Source: Massilia varians
Lineage (GTDB): Bacteria > Pseudomonadota > Gammaproteobacteria > Burkholderiales > Burkholderiaceae_D
NCBI RefSeq assembly: GCF_027923905.1
Contig: NZ_AP026966.1
Coordinates: forward strand, 620,001-684,000
Direction: 5' to 3'
DNA length: 64,000 bases
In this document: positions 24,500 to 33,112 of the stretch, in pieces
Layout: each line of letters begins with the position of its first letter
Position numbering within the stretch: position 1 is the stretch's first letter
Notes under the pieces: model-generated
What the model was told of the DNA's origin: nothing
The model's input: only the letters and a program-made list of their open reading frames with translations
The model's database searches: none
Translations under genes and position numbers: made by a program

Positions 24500-25249
24500 T
24501 CATGCGGATCGCTTGTTGAGGTGCTGCAGCGCGTCCGCCAGGGCCGGCATGTAGGTGCGGCTGGCGCGCAGCACGCTGCCGTCGCGCAGGCGCAGCAGGG
24601 CGTCGCGGTTGGTGAGCGCGCGCAGTTCGGCGATCATGTCCAGCCGCACGATGGTCGAGCGGTGCACGCGGTGGAACTGGCGTGGATCGAGCTGCATGGC
24701 CAGGTTGTGCAGGCGCTCGCGCATCAGCCAGGTCTTGCCGTTCGCGTGCAGGGTGGCGTAGTCGCCGTCGGCCTCGATGCGCTCGATATCGGCCACCGGC
24801 ACCAGCACCGTGCGCATGCCGACACGCACGCTGAAGCTGCGCGCCGCAGGCAGGATCGGGGCCGCCGGGCGGCCCTGGCCGCGGTAGGGAAAGGCCAGCT
24901 GTGCGCGGTCCAGGGCTTCGTCCAGGCGTTCGTCGTCGACGGGCTTGAGCAGGTAGTCGAGCGCGGCCAGCCCGAACGCCTGCAGGGCGAAGCCGTCGTA
25001 GGCGGTCAGGAGGATCGCCATCGGCCGCTGCGCGGGCGTCAGCGCGGACAGCACCTCGAGCCCGGTCCTGCCCGGCATCTCGACGTCGACGAAGGCCAGG
25101 TCGGGCCGTAGCGCCGCGATGCCCGCATACGCGCTGTCGCCGTCGCCGAATTCGCCCGCCAGTTCGAAGCCGCTGCGCTGTGCCAACCTGATTTTCACCG
25201 CCAGCCTGGCCAGCGGTTCGTCGTCGACGATGACCACCCGGATGTTCAT
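24500..25249 (-). CDS. LytTR-family response regulator
   Basis: 249 aa. The receiver domain (1-120) has VIVDDEP, phosphoacceptor Asp in FVDVEMPGRTG, and LLKPVDDERLDEAL. The C-terminal LytTR DNA-binding domain (about 140-245) has DIERIEADGDYATLHANGKTW and FHRVHRSTIVRLDMI (each in the family pattern). The start at 25249 overlaps the upstream kinase stop by four bases (ATGA), so the two are translationally coupled. Its natural partner kinase at 25246-25947 lacks the phosphoacceptor region, which raises the question of how this regulator is phosphorylated. Confidence 0.94.
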   Translation of the reverse strand: MNIRVVIVDDEPLARLAVKIRLAQRSGFELAGEFGDGDSAYAGIAALRPDLAFVDVEMPGRTGLEVLSALTPAQRPMAILLTAYDGFALQAFGLAALDYLLKPVDDERLDEALDRAQLAFPYRGQGRPAAPILPAARSFSVRVGMRTVLVPVADIERIEADGDYATLHANGKTWLMRERLHNLAMQLDPRQFHRVHRSTIVRLDMIAELRALTNRDALLRLRDGSVLRASRTYMPALADALQHLNKRSA

Positions 25250-25947
25250 GCCGCCGCCTCCAGGCTGCGCAGGGGCAGGGCGATGCGCACGCCGAAGCGT
25301 CCATCGGCATGCCATCCCGCCTCGACCTGCTGCTGGTCGCCGTACAGGTGGCGCAGGCGCTCGCGCACGTTGGCCAGGCCGATGCCGCTTCCCCGCTGCG
25401 CCGGCGGCTGGCCGTCGTTCCATACCTCGACGACCAGCTGCGCCCCGGCGCGTTCGACACGGATGTCGAGCCGCCCGGGCGCGGCCAGCGGCGCGATGCC
25501 GTGACGGATCGCATTTTCGACCAGCGGCTGCAGCATCAGGTAGGGCACCACGCCGTGCACCGCGCAGAACGTGATCAGGGCCAGCCAGCAGCCGTCCAGG
25601 CCGCGGAACAGGTCGGCCCAGTCGTAGCCCTTCTCCAGCCTGAGCGAGATCGCCAGGCGCTGCCCCAGCAGGTTGTTGAAGACGGACATCGCGTAGCTGA
25701 GCGCCAGCAGCACCAGCGCCATGCGCGGCCAGGGCCATGCGCGGCGCCACATGGCCCGCTGCAGCAAGGCCAGCGGCATCAGCCAGGCCAGGCAGGCGGC
25801 GAAATACAGCGTGCGGAAGGCGGCCGCATAGCCGTGGCCGAAGGCGGGCAAGCCGAGAATGGCCATGCAGGCACAGACCGGCAACGCGGCCAGCACGGGG
25901 ACGAGCAGGGCCGTCTCGACTTTCACGCTGGTGTCCGGCACTGTCAT
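25246..25947 (-). CDS. LytS/YehU-like sensor kinase lacking the phosphoacceptor domain
   Basis: 233 aa, far shorter than the 330-370 aa usual for this family. Residues 1-130 contain four likely membrane helices. The sequence then passes straight from a membrane segment (WLALITFCAVHG, about 121-132) into VPYLMLQPLVENAIRHG (134-150), which is the start of the ATPase domain. The intervening region, which normally carries the His_kinase motif (NPHFLFN) and phosphorylated histidine, is absent. The ATPase part looks intact (N box, VWNDG, GSGIGLANVRERL). The frame is open across the junction at about 25549-25560, so an in-frame deletion is the simplest explanation. It may bind ATP but should not autophosphorylate. 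Confidence 0.85.
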   Translation of the reverse strand: MTVPDTSVKVETALLVPVLAALPVCACMAILGLPAFGHGYAAAFRTLYFAACLAWLMPLALLQRAMWRRAWPWPRMALVLLALSYAMSVFNNLLGQRLAISLRLEKGYDWADLFRGLDGCWLALITFCAVHGVVPYLMLQPLVENAIRHGIAPLAAPGRLDIRVERAGAQLVVEVWNDGQPPAQRGSGIGLANVRERLRHLYGDQQQVEAGWHADGRFGVRIALPLRSLEAAA

Positions 25948-25962
25948 GTTCCGATTCTATCC

Positions 25963-26454
25963 TCAGTCACCCATCGAAAACAGCATCGAGCTGATTTTCC
26001 AGCCGTCTTCGGCGCGCACCATCTGCCAGCTTTCGCTGCCGCGGTTGGTCACCTTGCCGTCGACAAGGAAGTCGAAATCGAACCAGACCAAGGCGACCGC
26101 GCCATTGGTATCGATGCGCACGTTATAGAAGCGTTCCTCGACCGGTTTTTCCGAGGTCTGAATATATTCGGCAAACTTCTTCCAGCTCGGAGGCACCACC
26201 TTGCGTGCCTTTGGATGGCGCGCCTTGACCTGCGCCCAGGCCGCATCGTCGGCGACCGACAGCCAGCTGTCGTGGTCCTGCAGGAACAGGCTGCCGAGGG
26301 TCTTGCCGTCGCGGGCGGCGATGGCGGCCTTGAACTGCTCGACGACGGCGTTGATGGCCGCGACGTCGGCCGCACGGCCGCTAGCGCTATCGGCAGCCTG
26401 TGCCTGGCCGGCCAGGCAGAATGCGAGAAGGAGGGAAGAAACGAAAACGCGCAT
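25963..26454 (-). CDS. Secreted NTF2-like (SnoaL/DUF4440-type) protein
   Basis: 163 aa with a signal peptide (VSSLLLAFCLAGQAQA, to about residue 20). The mature part looks like the NTF2-like cone fold: an N-terminal helix INAVVEQFKAAIAARDGKTLGSLF, then strands VALVWFDFDFLVDGKVTNRG and a C-terminal ESWQMVRAEDGWKISSMLFS (both in family pattern). Such proteins bind small ligands or act as exported enzymes, and no catalytic residues can be assigned. It lies 15 bp upstream of the LytS-like gene and may be co-transcribed with it. Divergent from the alpha/beta hydrolase. Confidence 0.8.
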   Translation of the reverse strand: MRVFVSSLLLAFCLAGQAQAADSASGRAADVAAINAVVEQFKAAIAARDGKTLGSLFLQDHDSWLSVADDAAWAQVKARHPKARKVVPPSWKKFAEYIQTSEKPVEERFYNVRIDTNGAVALVWFDFDFLVDGKVTNRGSESWQMVRAEDGWKISSMLFSMGD

Positions 26455-26621
26455 GGAAACTCCCGTGGTTGGAAAACTTTCACCTTAGGGAGAAGGCGGA
26501 CGGCGGTCCAGCGCAATGCGCCGACCCGTGCACGCCGTGCGGCGAAGCGGTGAAGAGGCTCCACAATCTCTCCATGATGTCTGCGTATCCTGCCTGGACT
26601 GACCACTACCTGGATACTGCC

Positions 26622-27938
26622 ATGAAGCCTTCCCTTGCACGCCTTGCCACCGCGCTGGTCCTGCTCGCACTTGCATCCACGGCGTCCGCCGATGCCACGA
26701 TCAAGCGGTATATGTTCTCGACGCAGAAAGCGGAAGACATCAAGACGGAACTCGGCAAACTGAACGTGAAGCTCAGCCAGGAATGGAAAACGCCGGCAGC
26801 GGGACTTCCGATGCGGATGACGGGAGTCGGAAGCAGCGGCCTTCCGACCAGGTTCCTGATCGAGCAGGCCGGCGGCGGTGTTCATGTCTACGCCGAGCGC
26901 GGCCGTCCGCAACACCCGGCCGCGCCCCTTCCCTATGTGACGCAGGAGGTCGTTTTCGACACGCCCGATCCGGAGGTGTCCCCTGTGGGGACACTCAGTT
27001 ATCCATCGGCGGGCGGCCCCTTTCCCGGTGTCGTGCTGGTCGCCGGCACCGGGCCGCATGACCGGGATGGCGGAATGTCCCTGCACAAGACGCTGGCGGT
27101 GCTGGCGGATCACCTGACCCGCCAGGGTTTCGCCGTACTTCGGTACGACAAACCGGGCGTCGGGCTGACGGGAGGCAAACGGCATCCCGACTCGACCACG
27201 GACGACTATGCCGCCGATGCGCTGGCTGCCGTACGCTTCTTGAAAATCCAGCCAAATGTCCGCGCCTCCCGGGTCGGCATCGTCGGGCACAGCGAAGGCG
27301 GCATCATTGCGGCCATGGTGGCGGCGCAGGCGCCGGCGGAGCTGGGCTTCATTGTCATGCTCGGCGGCACCGGCCTGCCCGGCATCGACATCAAGAGCCT
27401 GCAGGACGCTGCCGCGCGCCGCGCCGAGGGCATGGACGAATCCCTCGTCCTGCTCAACCGGTCGCAGGAACGCGCGCTGTTCGAGATTGCCGCAAGCGGC
27501 CGGACGCATCCTGACGCGCTGGCGGCCATGCGGGCAGCCACGCTTGCCTTGCCGCCGGAGACGAAAACCGCACTCGCGATCCCGCCGGAAGGCATTCCCG
27601 ACGAAGCGTTCGACGCCTTGCTGACGCCCTGGTTCCGGCGCTTCCTGTCACTGGACCCGCGCCACTACCTGAATCGCGTCAGCTGCCCGGTATTGGCGCT
27701 GGGAGGAGAGAAGGATCTTCAGGTTCCACCCGCCGAGAACCTGAAGGAGATCGAACGTGCACTCACGGGCCGCTCTCCCCAGAGCGTCGTGCGCCAGCTC
27801 CCTGACCTCAACCATAACTTGCAGACCGCCAGGACCGGAAAGGCGAGCGAATACTTCCTGATCGACGAAACGATCGCGCCAACGGCCCTGGAGCTGATGT
27901 CGGCCTGGATGAAGAAGGTGGTGCGGCAGAGCGAGTGA
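26622..27938 (+). CDS. Secreted alpha/beta hydrolase (serine aminopeptidase/esterase-like)
   Basis: 438 aa with a signal peptide (ALVLLALASTASA, to about residue 22). The hydrolase core has the oxyanion-region VVLVAGTGPHDRDG, a lid-side YDKPGVGLTGG, the nucleophile elbow GHSEGG, an acid in GGEKDLQVPP and the histidine in LPDLNHNLQ. The triad is thus complete. About 100 residues precede the core with no recognised domain. ATG 26622 is chosen for the signal peptide; no strong ribosome-binding site is seen, and an in-frame ATG lies 48 bp upstream. The substrate is unknown; the family includes exported esterases and peptidases. Confidence 0.85.
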   Translation: MKPSLARLATALVLLALASTASADATIKRYMFSTQKAEDIKTELGKLNVKLSQEWKTPAAGLPMRMTGVGSSGLPTRFLIEQAGGGVHVYAERGRPQHPAAPLPYVTQEVVFDTPDPEVSPVGTLSYPSAGGPFPGVVLVAGTGPHDRDGGMSLHKTLAVLADHLTRQGFAVLRYDKPGVGLTGGKRHPDSTTDDYAADALAAVRFLKIQPNVRASRVGIVGHSEGGIIAAMVAAQAPAELGFIVMLGGTGLPGIDIKSLQDAAARRAEGMDESLVLLNRSQERALFEIAASGRTHPDALAAMRAATLALPPETKTALAIPPEGIPDEAFDALLTPWFRRFLSLDPRHYLNRVSCPVLALGGEKDLQVPPAENLKEIERALTGRSPQSVVRQLPDLNHNLQTARTGKASEYFLIDETIAPTALELMSAWMKKVVRQSE

Positions 27939-27953
27939 CGGCCGGACATGAAA

Positions 27954-27975
27954 AAACCGGGATACACCCCGGTTT
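27954..27975 (-). terminator. Terminator of the wecB-wecC-GT operon
   Basis: Stem AAACCGGG/CCCGGTTT around a six-base loop. On the minus strand it is followed by a T-run (complement of 27951-27956). The stem touches the stop codon of the last glycosyltransferase (27975-27977). It could also weakly end the convergent hydrolase transcript. Confidence 0.8.
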
Positions 27976-29168
27976 CATCGTGCCTGGGCAGCCTTGCTTG
28001 CCAGGGCCGGCACCCGGCCCTGGCGCAGGATGGCCTGGAAGATCGCCAGCTGGCCTGCGGTGGTGTCGTCCCAGCTGAAGCGTTCCGCATAGCGCCGCGT
28101 CGCCGCGCGGTCCGGGTAACTGGCGCGCAGCTGGTGCACGCCCTCGGCCACGCCCTGCGGCGTGCGCTCGTTCATCAAGACGCCGGCCTCGGGGGCGGCG
28201 ACCACTTCCGGCGTGCCGTGCACCCGGCTGGCCACCACGGGCGTGCCGCAGGCCATCGATTCGAGCAGCACGTTCGCCCAGCCTTCGCGGCTGGAGGACA
28301 GCACCATCGCATCGGCCGCGTTGTACTGCTCGCGCAGCTGATCCTGCGAGACCGCGCCGAGGAAGTTCACGCGGTGCTCGACCTTCAGGCTGCGCGCCAG
28401 GTTTTCCAGCATGGCCCGGTTCGGGCCTTCGCCGGCGATCACCAGGCGGGTGTCCGGCAGCAGGGGCAGGGCGCCGATGCTCAGCTCCTGCGCCTTCTGC
28501 GGCACCAGGTGGCCGACCGTCAGCAGGGTGAATTCCTGGTTGGGCTGGCGCTCGGTCGGGCGGAACAGCTGCAGGTCGACGCCGTTGCGCAGCGTGGTCA
28601 CGCGCTCCGGGTCGCCGCCCAGGGCGACGACTTCGTCGCGCAAGGCATTGGCCACGGTGATCACCGCGTCGGCGCGCCTGATGGCCCACTTGATCATCCT
28701 GCGCGGCAGGGAAAATTGCGGGAACAGCGTCACGTCCGAACCGCGCGCGGTGATCACCAGCGGCTTGTTGAAGTAACGCGACAGCATGGCCGCGGCCACG
28801 CCGTCGGGATAGAAGTAGTGTGCGTCGATCAGGTCGAAGTCGAAGCCTTCGTCGATCAGGCGGCCGATGGCCGGCTTGGCCGCCTGGGCCAGCAGCAGGG
28901 GCGCCACGTTCATGCCGACCTTGGGCAGCACCAGGTAGGGCGGATGCTCGACCTGCAGGCCGAAGCGCACTTCGGAGCGCGGCACCCTGGCCTGGCGTGC
29001 ATACTGGCCGAAGGCCGGATGCTTGAAGGGGAACCAGGGCGCCGGCGCCACCACGCGTGCCTCGACCTCGCCGCTGGCCACCAGATGGCGCAGCCGCGTC
29101 TGGACGAAAATGCCATGTCCAGGCTTTTCGCTGTTCGGGAACAGCGTGGAGAACGTCAGGATCTTCAT
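27975..29168 (-). CDS. GT4-family glycosyltransferase
   Basis: 397 aa GT-B fold retaining glycosyltransferase. The N-terminal domain starts MKILTFSTLFPNSEKPGHGIFVQTR with DLIDAHYFYPDGVAA. The C-terminal nucleotide-sugar domain has LLTVGHLVPQKA, LVIAGEGPNR and the E-x7-E-like SSREGWANVLLESMACGTPVVAS (in two parts). It is the last gene of the wec operon; its ATG overlaps the upstream stop by one base (TGATG). It should add a sugar to an exported polysaccharide or lipid-linked intermediate. Donor and acceptor are unknown. Confidence 0.92.
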   Translation of the reverse strand: MKILTFSTLFPNSEKPGHGIFVQTRLRHLVASGEVEARVVAPAPWFPFKHPAFGQYARQARVPRSEVRFGLQVEHPPYLVLPKVGMNVAPLLLAQAAKPAIGRLIDEGFDFDLIDAHYFYPDGVAAAMLSRYFNKPLVITARGSDVTLFPQFSLPRRMIKWAIRRADAVITVANALRDEVVALGGDPERVTTLRNGVDLQLFRPTERQPNQEFTLLTVGHLVPQKAQELSIGALPLLPDTRLVIAGEGPNRAMLENLARSLKVEHRVNFLGAVSQDQLREQYNAADAMVLSSSREGWANVLLESMACGTPVVASRVHGTPEVVAAPEAGVLMNERTPQGVAEGVHQLRASYPDRAATRRYAERFSWDDTTAGQLAIFQAILRQGRVPALASKAAQAR

Positions 29169-30379
29169 CAGGCGGCGGCTCCCGTCAGGCGGCCGTAGAC
29201 GCGCTTGTAGCGGGTCACGCTGGCTTTCCAGTTACGCTCGGTTTCCACGTACTCGCGGCCGGCGGCGCGCAGCTTCGGCCATTCAGCCCGGGCGTCCACC
29301 AGCTGGCCGACCTTGTCGGCCAGGGCCTGGGGGTCGTCCGCCTTGAACAGCACGCCGGTCTTGCCGTCCACGATCAGCTCCAGGTGGCCGCCGACGTCGG
29401 AGGCGGCCAGCACGCGGCCCTGGGCCATCGCTTCGAGCGGCTTGAGCGGCGTGACCAGGTCGGTCAGGCGCATCGACAGGCGCGGATACACCAGCACGTC
29501 GAGCAGGTCGTAGTACATCTGCACCTGGTCGTGCGGCACGCGGCCGGTGAAGACGACCTTGTCGGCAATGCCGAGATCCTTGGCCAGCTGGCGCAGGCGC
29601 GCGTCCTCGGGGCCGCCGCCAACCAGCAGCACGCGCAGGTCGGGGCGCTCGGCGGTGAGCGCCGGCACCGCGCGCAGCAGGATGTCCAGGCCCTCGTAGG
29701 CATAGAAGGAACCGATGAAGCCGATCAGGCGCGCGTCCGCCAGGCCCAGCTTCGCCTTCAGGGCCTGGTCGGCCACGCCGCCGACGGCGAACTTGTCGAT
29801 GTCCACGGCATTCGGGATCACCGTGATCTTGTCGGTCGGGATGCCGCGCGCGACGATGTCGCGGCGCAGGCCTTCGCAGATCGTGGTCACGGCGTCGGCG
29901 CGTTTCAAGGCGTAGCTCTCCAGCGCCCGGGTCATGCGGTAGCGCAGGCCGTTCTCGGTGGCCGTGCCATGGTCGACCGCGGCGTCCTCCCAGAAGGCGC
30001 GCACCTCATACACCACCGGGATGCCGAACTTCTTGCCGGCGCGCAGCGCGGCAATCGCGTTCAGCGACGGCGAGTGGGCGTGCAGCACGTGCGGACGGAC
30101 GGCCGGGATGATTTCCGCGAGGCGGCGCTCCAGGCTGTCGATCACCTGCTTCTGGTTCAGTAGCGGCAGCTTCCCCAGGAAGCCGTCGACCACCGGCGTG
30201 CGGTAGAAGTGCAGGCCGTCCACGGTTTCTTCCAGCTCGCTGCCGGAATCGTGTTTTGGCCCCGTGAGGTGAAAGGTTTCGCACCCCATTGCACGTTGTT
30301 CACGCAACACTGAGCGCGTACGGAACGTATAGCCACTTTGCAGCGGTATCGAGTGATCGAATACATGAAGAACGCGCAT
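29168..30379 (-). CDS. GT4-family glycosyltransferase, exosortase A-associated type
   Basis: 403 aa. The N-terminus MRVLHVFDHSIPLQSGYTFRTRSV and ETFHLTGPKH are characteristic of the glycosyltransferase group found beside exosortase A / PEP-CTERM polysaccharide loci (TIGR04063 as recalled). C-terminal donor-binding features: GFIGSFYAYEGLDIL, LLVGGGPEDARL and PLKPLEAMAQGRVLAASDVGG (in two parts). The ATG at 30379 was chosen from that start; a longer frame adds 23 residues with no support. It begins 16 bp after wecC stops and overlaps the next GT gene, so it is within one operon. Its exosortase is not in this window. Confidence 0.92.
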   Translation of the reverse strand: MRVLHVFDHSIPLQSGYTFRTRSVLREQRAMGCETFHLTGPKHDSGSELEETVDGLHFYRTPVVDGFLGKLPLLNQKQVIDSLERRLAEIIPAVRPHVLHAHSPSLNAIAALRAGKKFGIPVVYEVRAFWEDAAVDHGTATENGLRYRMTRALESYALKRADAVTTICEGLRRDIVARGIPTDKITVIPNAVDIDKFAVGGVADQALKAKLGLADARLIGFIGSFYAYEGLDILLRAVPALTAERPDLRVLLVGGGPEDARLRQLAKDLGIADKVVFTGRVPHDQVQMYYDLLDVLVYPRLSMRLTDLVTPLKPLEAMAQGRVLAASDVGGHLELIVDGKTGVLFKADDPQALADKVGQLVDARAEWPKLRAAGREYVETERNWKASVTRYKRVYGRLTGAAA

Positions 30380-30395
30380 GTGCCGTTCGTTTGTT

Positions 30396-31673
30396 TCACT
30401 TGCGGGCGCTGGCGAACCCGCAGGTGTCGATAACAACTTTACCTTCAAACAATTCCTTCTTTAACGACTGAAATGGCTTGTGATTGACCAGCATGACGAC
30501 GATCTGTGAGCGTGCCAGTGCGTCTCGCGGCGTCCGCAATTCGCCCTTGTCCAGGCTGGCCGGCAATGCTGAAATATTCGGCTCGACAACGATGACGCGG
30601 CAGTTGTGTGCCGAGGTGATGGCCGATACGATGTCCAGTGCCGGGCTTTCTCGCAGGTCGTCGATGTCCGGCTTGAACGCCAGGCCGAAGCAGCCGATCG
30701 TCACGTCGGATTCCTGGCGGCCTGGGTTGGCAGCAAGGTAACGTTCAATTTCCTGCCTGACGTTTTCCAGCACCCAGTGCGGCTTATGGTCGTTGACCTC
30801 GCGGGCCGACTTGATCAGCTTTGCCTCTTCCGGGGCGCTATGCACGATGAACCACGGGTCGACGGCGATGCAGTGTCCGCCCACGCCCGGGCCGGGCTTG
30901 AGCACGTTGACGCGCGGGTGGCGGTTCGCCAGCGCGATCAGTTCCCACACGTCGATGCCCAGCTTGCCACAGATGATCGACAGCTCGTTCGCGAATGCGA
31001 TGTTGACGTCGCGGAACGAGTTTTCGGTCAGCTTGCACATCTCCGCGGTACGCGAATTGGTCTCGATGCATTCGCCCTGTACGAAGATCTGGTATAGCTC
31101 GATGGCACGTGCCGAGCATTCCTTGGTGATGCCGCCGATGATGCGGTCGTTCGAGACCAGTTCGTGAATGACCCTCCCGGGCAGCACGCGCTCGGGGCAG
31201 TAGGCGATGTTGATGTCGGCGGCGTCGTTCGGCCCCTGGGGAATCTGCAGGTCGGGGCGCTCCTCGGCCAGCCAGCCAGCCAGCTTCTCGGTCATGCCGA
31301 CCGGCGATGTCGATTCGAGGATGACGAGGTCGCCTTTTTTCAGCACCGGCGCGATCGAGCGCGCCGCCGCTTCGACATAACTGATGTCCGGCTCGTGATT
31401 GTCGTGGAACGGAGTCGGTACGGCGATCAGGAAGGCGTCGGCGGGCTGCACGGTCGTCGTGGCCCTGAGGTAGCCCTGGTTGACCGAGGCACTGACGATC
31501 ATGTCCAGGTCGGGCTCGACGATATGCGTGTGGCCGCCGTTGATGGTGTCGACCGCGTCCTGGTTGACGTCCACGCCGATGACGTTCTTCTTGCGAGAAG
31601 CAAACATTGCAGCCGTTGGGAGGCCAATGTATCCCAAGCCGATCATTGCGATGGTATCAAACGAGCTGCTCAT
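30396..31673 (-). CDS. wecC: UDP-N-acetyl-D-mannosamine dehydrogenase
   Basis: 425 aa. It oxidises UDP-ManNAc twice with NAD+ to UDP-ManNAcA. The N-terminal Rossmann motif is GLGYIGLP (residues 12-19). The catalytic cysteine is Cys268 in [16 protein letters not shown], the canonical UDP-sugar dehydrogenase block. The UDP-binding C-terminal domain has [20 protein letters not shown]. It overlaps wecB by 17 bp and precedes two glycosyltransferases, which places ManNAcA in the polysaccharide made by this operon. Confidence 0.95.
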   Translation of the reverse strand: MSSSFDTIAMIGLGYIGLPTAAMFASRKKNVIGVDVNQDAVDTINGGHTHIVEPDLDMIVSASVNQGYLRATTTVQPADAFLIAVPTPFHDNHEPDISYVEAAARSIAPVLKKGDLVILESTSPVGMTEKLAGWLAEERPDLQIPQGPNDAADINIAYCPERVLPGRVIHELVSNDRIIGGITKECSARAIELYQIFVQGECIETNSRTAEMCKLTENSFRDVNIAFANELSIICGKLGIDVWELIALANRHPRVNVLKPGPGVGGHCIAVDPWFIVHSAPEEAKLIKSAREVNDHKPHWVLENVRQEIERYLAANPGRQESDVTIGCFGLAFKPDIDDLRESPALDIVSAITSAHNCRVIVVEPNISALPASLDKGELRTPRDALARSQIVVMLVNHKPFQSLKKELFEGKVVIDTCGFASARK

Positions 31674-32793
31674 GGTTTTCCCTCAAAAAGTTGACGATTT
31701 GCGAAGCGGATGTGCCGTCGCCATAGGGGTTGGCGGCGTTGCTCATCCGGGCGTATTCAGCGGCATCGGTCAGCAGGGTGCGGGCACCGTCCACGATCGA
31801 CGATACGGAAGTGCCGACCAGGCGTACAGTTCCCGCGGCCACGGCCTCGGGGCGCTCGGTGGTGTCGCGCATCACCAGCACCGGCTTGCCCAGGGACGGC
31901 GCCTCTTCCTGGATGCCGCCCGAATCGGTCAGCAGGATGGAGGCTCGGTTCATCAGATAGACGAAAGGCAGATAGCTCACCGGATCGATCAGGTGGATGT
32001 TGGGGTTGCCTTTCAGGATGCGTTGTACCGGTTCCTGCACGTTCGGATTCAGGTGCACCGGATACAGCACCTCGACATCGTCGAGCCGGCTGATGGCGTT
32101 CAATGCGTGACAGATGTTCTCGAACCCGCTGCCGAAGTTCTCGCGGCGATGGCCGGTCACCAGTACCAGTTTTTTCCTGCTGTCGAGGAAGCTGAACTGC
32201 GACTCCATCTGGCGCTGGAGCGCTCCATCGGTCTCCAGGCGCTGGACCACGTCGAGCAGGGCATCGACGACGGTATTTCCGGTCACGCAGATATTTTTTG
32301 CAGGAATACCTTCCTTGAGCAGATTCTGCTTTGCGTGCTCGGTCGGCGCGAAATGCACTTTCGCGATCGCGCCCGTGAGCTTGCGATTGATTTCTTCCGG
32401 CCACGGGGAATAGATGTTCCCGGTGCGCAGGCCGGCTTCGACGTGGCCGACAGCGATCCGTTCGTAGTACGCCGCCAGGCTGGTGGCCATGGTCGTGGTG
32501 GTGTCGCCATGCACGAGCACGTAATCCGGGCGCCACTCCCGCAGCACCGTGCGCATCCCGGCCAGGACTTTGGCTGTGATATCGGACAGGTCTTGGCCGG
32601 GAGTCATGATATCGAGATCGAAATCAGGCCTGATCGAAAACAAGTCGAGTACCTGGTCCAGCATGGACCTGTGCTGCGCGGTGACACAGACTTTGACGTC
32701 GAAATCGGGAGCGGTAGCAAGTACACGTACCACTGACACCATTTTGATCGCCTCGGGCCGGGTCCCGAAGACGGCAAGTATCTTGAGGGTCAT
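31657..32793 (-). CDS. wecB: UDP-N-acetylglucosamine 2-epimerase (non-hydrolysing)
   Basis: 378 aa, the usual length. It interconverts UDP-GlcNAc and UDP-ManNAc. Family blocks: [10 protein letters not shown] (about 9-18), [41 protein letters not shown] and [29 protein letters not shown] (in family pattern), all with expected acidic and histidine residues. First gene of the four-gene minus-strand operon; its product feeds wecC directly. Confidence 0.96.
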   Translation of the reverse strand: MTLKILAVFGTRPEAIKMVSVVRVLATAPDFDVKVCVTAQHRSMLDQVLDLFSIRPDFDLDIMTPGQDLSDITAKVLAGMRTVLREWRPDYVLVHGDTTTTMATSLAAYYERIAVGHVEAGLRTGNIYSPWPEEINRKLTGAIAKVHFAPTEHAKQNLLKEGIPAKNICVTGNTVVDALLDVVQRLETDGALQRQMESQFSFLDSRKKLVLVTGHRRENFGSGFENICHALNAISRLDDVEVLYPVHLNPNVQEPVQRILKGNPNIHLIDPVSYLPFVYLMNRASILLTDSGGIQEEAPSLGKPVLVMRDTTERPEAVAAGTVRLVGTSVSSIVDGARTLLTDAAEYARMSNAANPYGDGTSASQIVNFLRENHEQLV

Positions 32794-33083
32794 TTGCGCT
32801 TACTTCTTCGTGTATTTAAGTCAATTATTGCAATATTTTCCCTCACAAATGTTAGAAGCATTATTTCATTTCCGTGCCGCAATGATTCGCCGCAAGACGC
32901 TGGGGAAGCGTCTTCCTGGCTGAAGTGTCAGCAGGACCTGAATGCGCTATGGATGAATACTGTAAGGCTTCTGCAGGCTAAACAGCCGTATTTCGTCGCC
33001 ATCGATACGTGTTGTGGCCTCTTCGCACCTGCTTCGGCATGAATATGCCAAGCGTTCCGCAGAGAGCCGTACTCGAGCGGGCA
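32794..33083. other. Upstream region of wecB
   Basis: About 290 bp with no supported gene. It holds the promoter of the wec operon and has a distinctly AT-rich stretch at 32810-32880, unlike the GC-rich surroundings. No clear operator or paired promoter boxes could be assigned. Confidence 0.5.
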
Positions 33084-33107
33084 TAAAAAAACCGGGGCGA
33101 ACCCCGG
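33084..33107 (-). terminator. Terminator of the livK-like / DUF885 operon
   Basis: Stem CCGGGG/CCCCGG with loop CGAA (33092-33107). On the minus strand it is followed by a T-run complementary to the A-run at 33085-33091. It lies a few bases after the DUF885 stop codon. Confidence 0.88.
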
Positions 33108-33112
33108 CTTCG

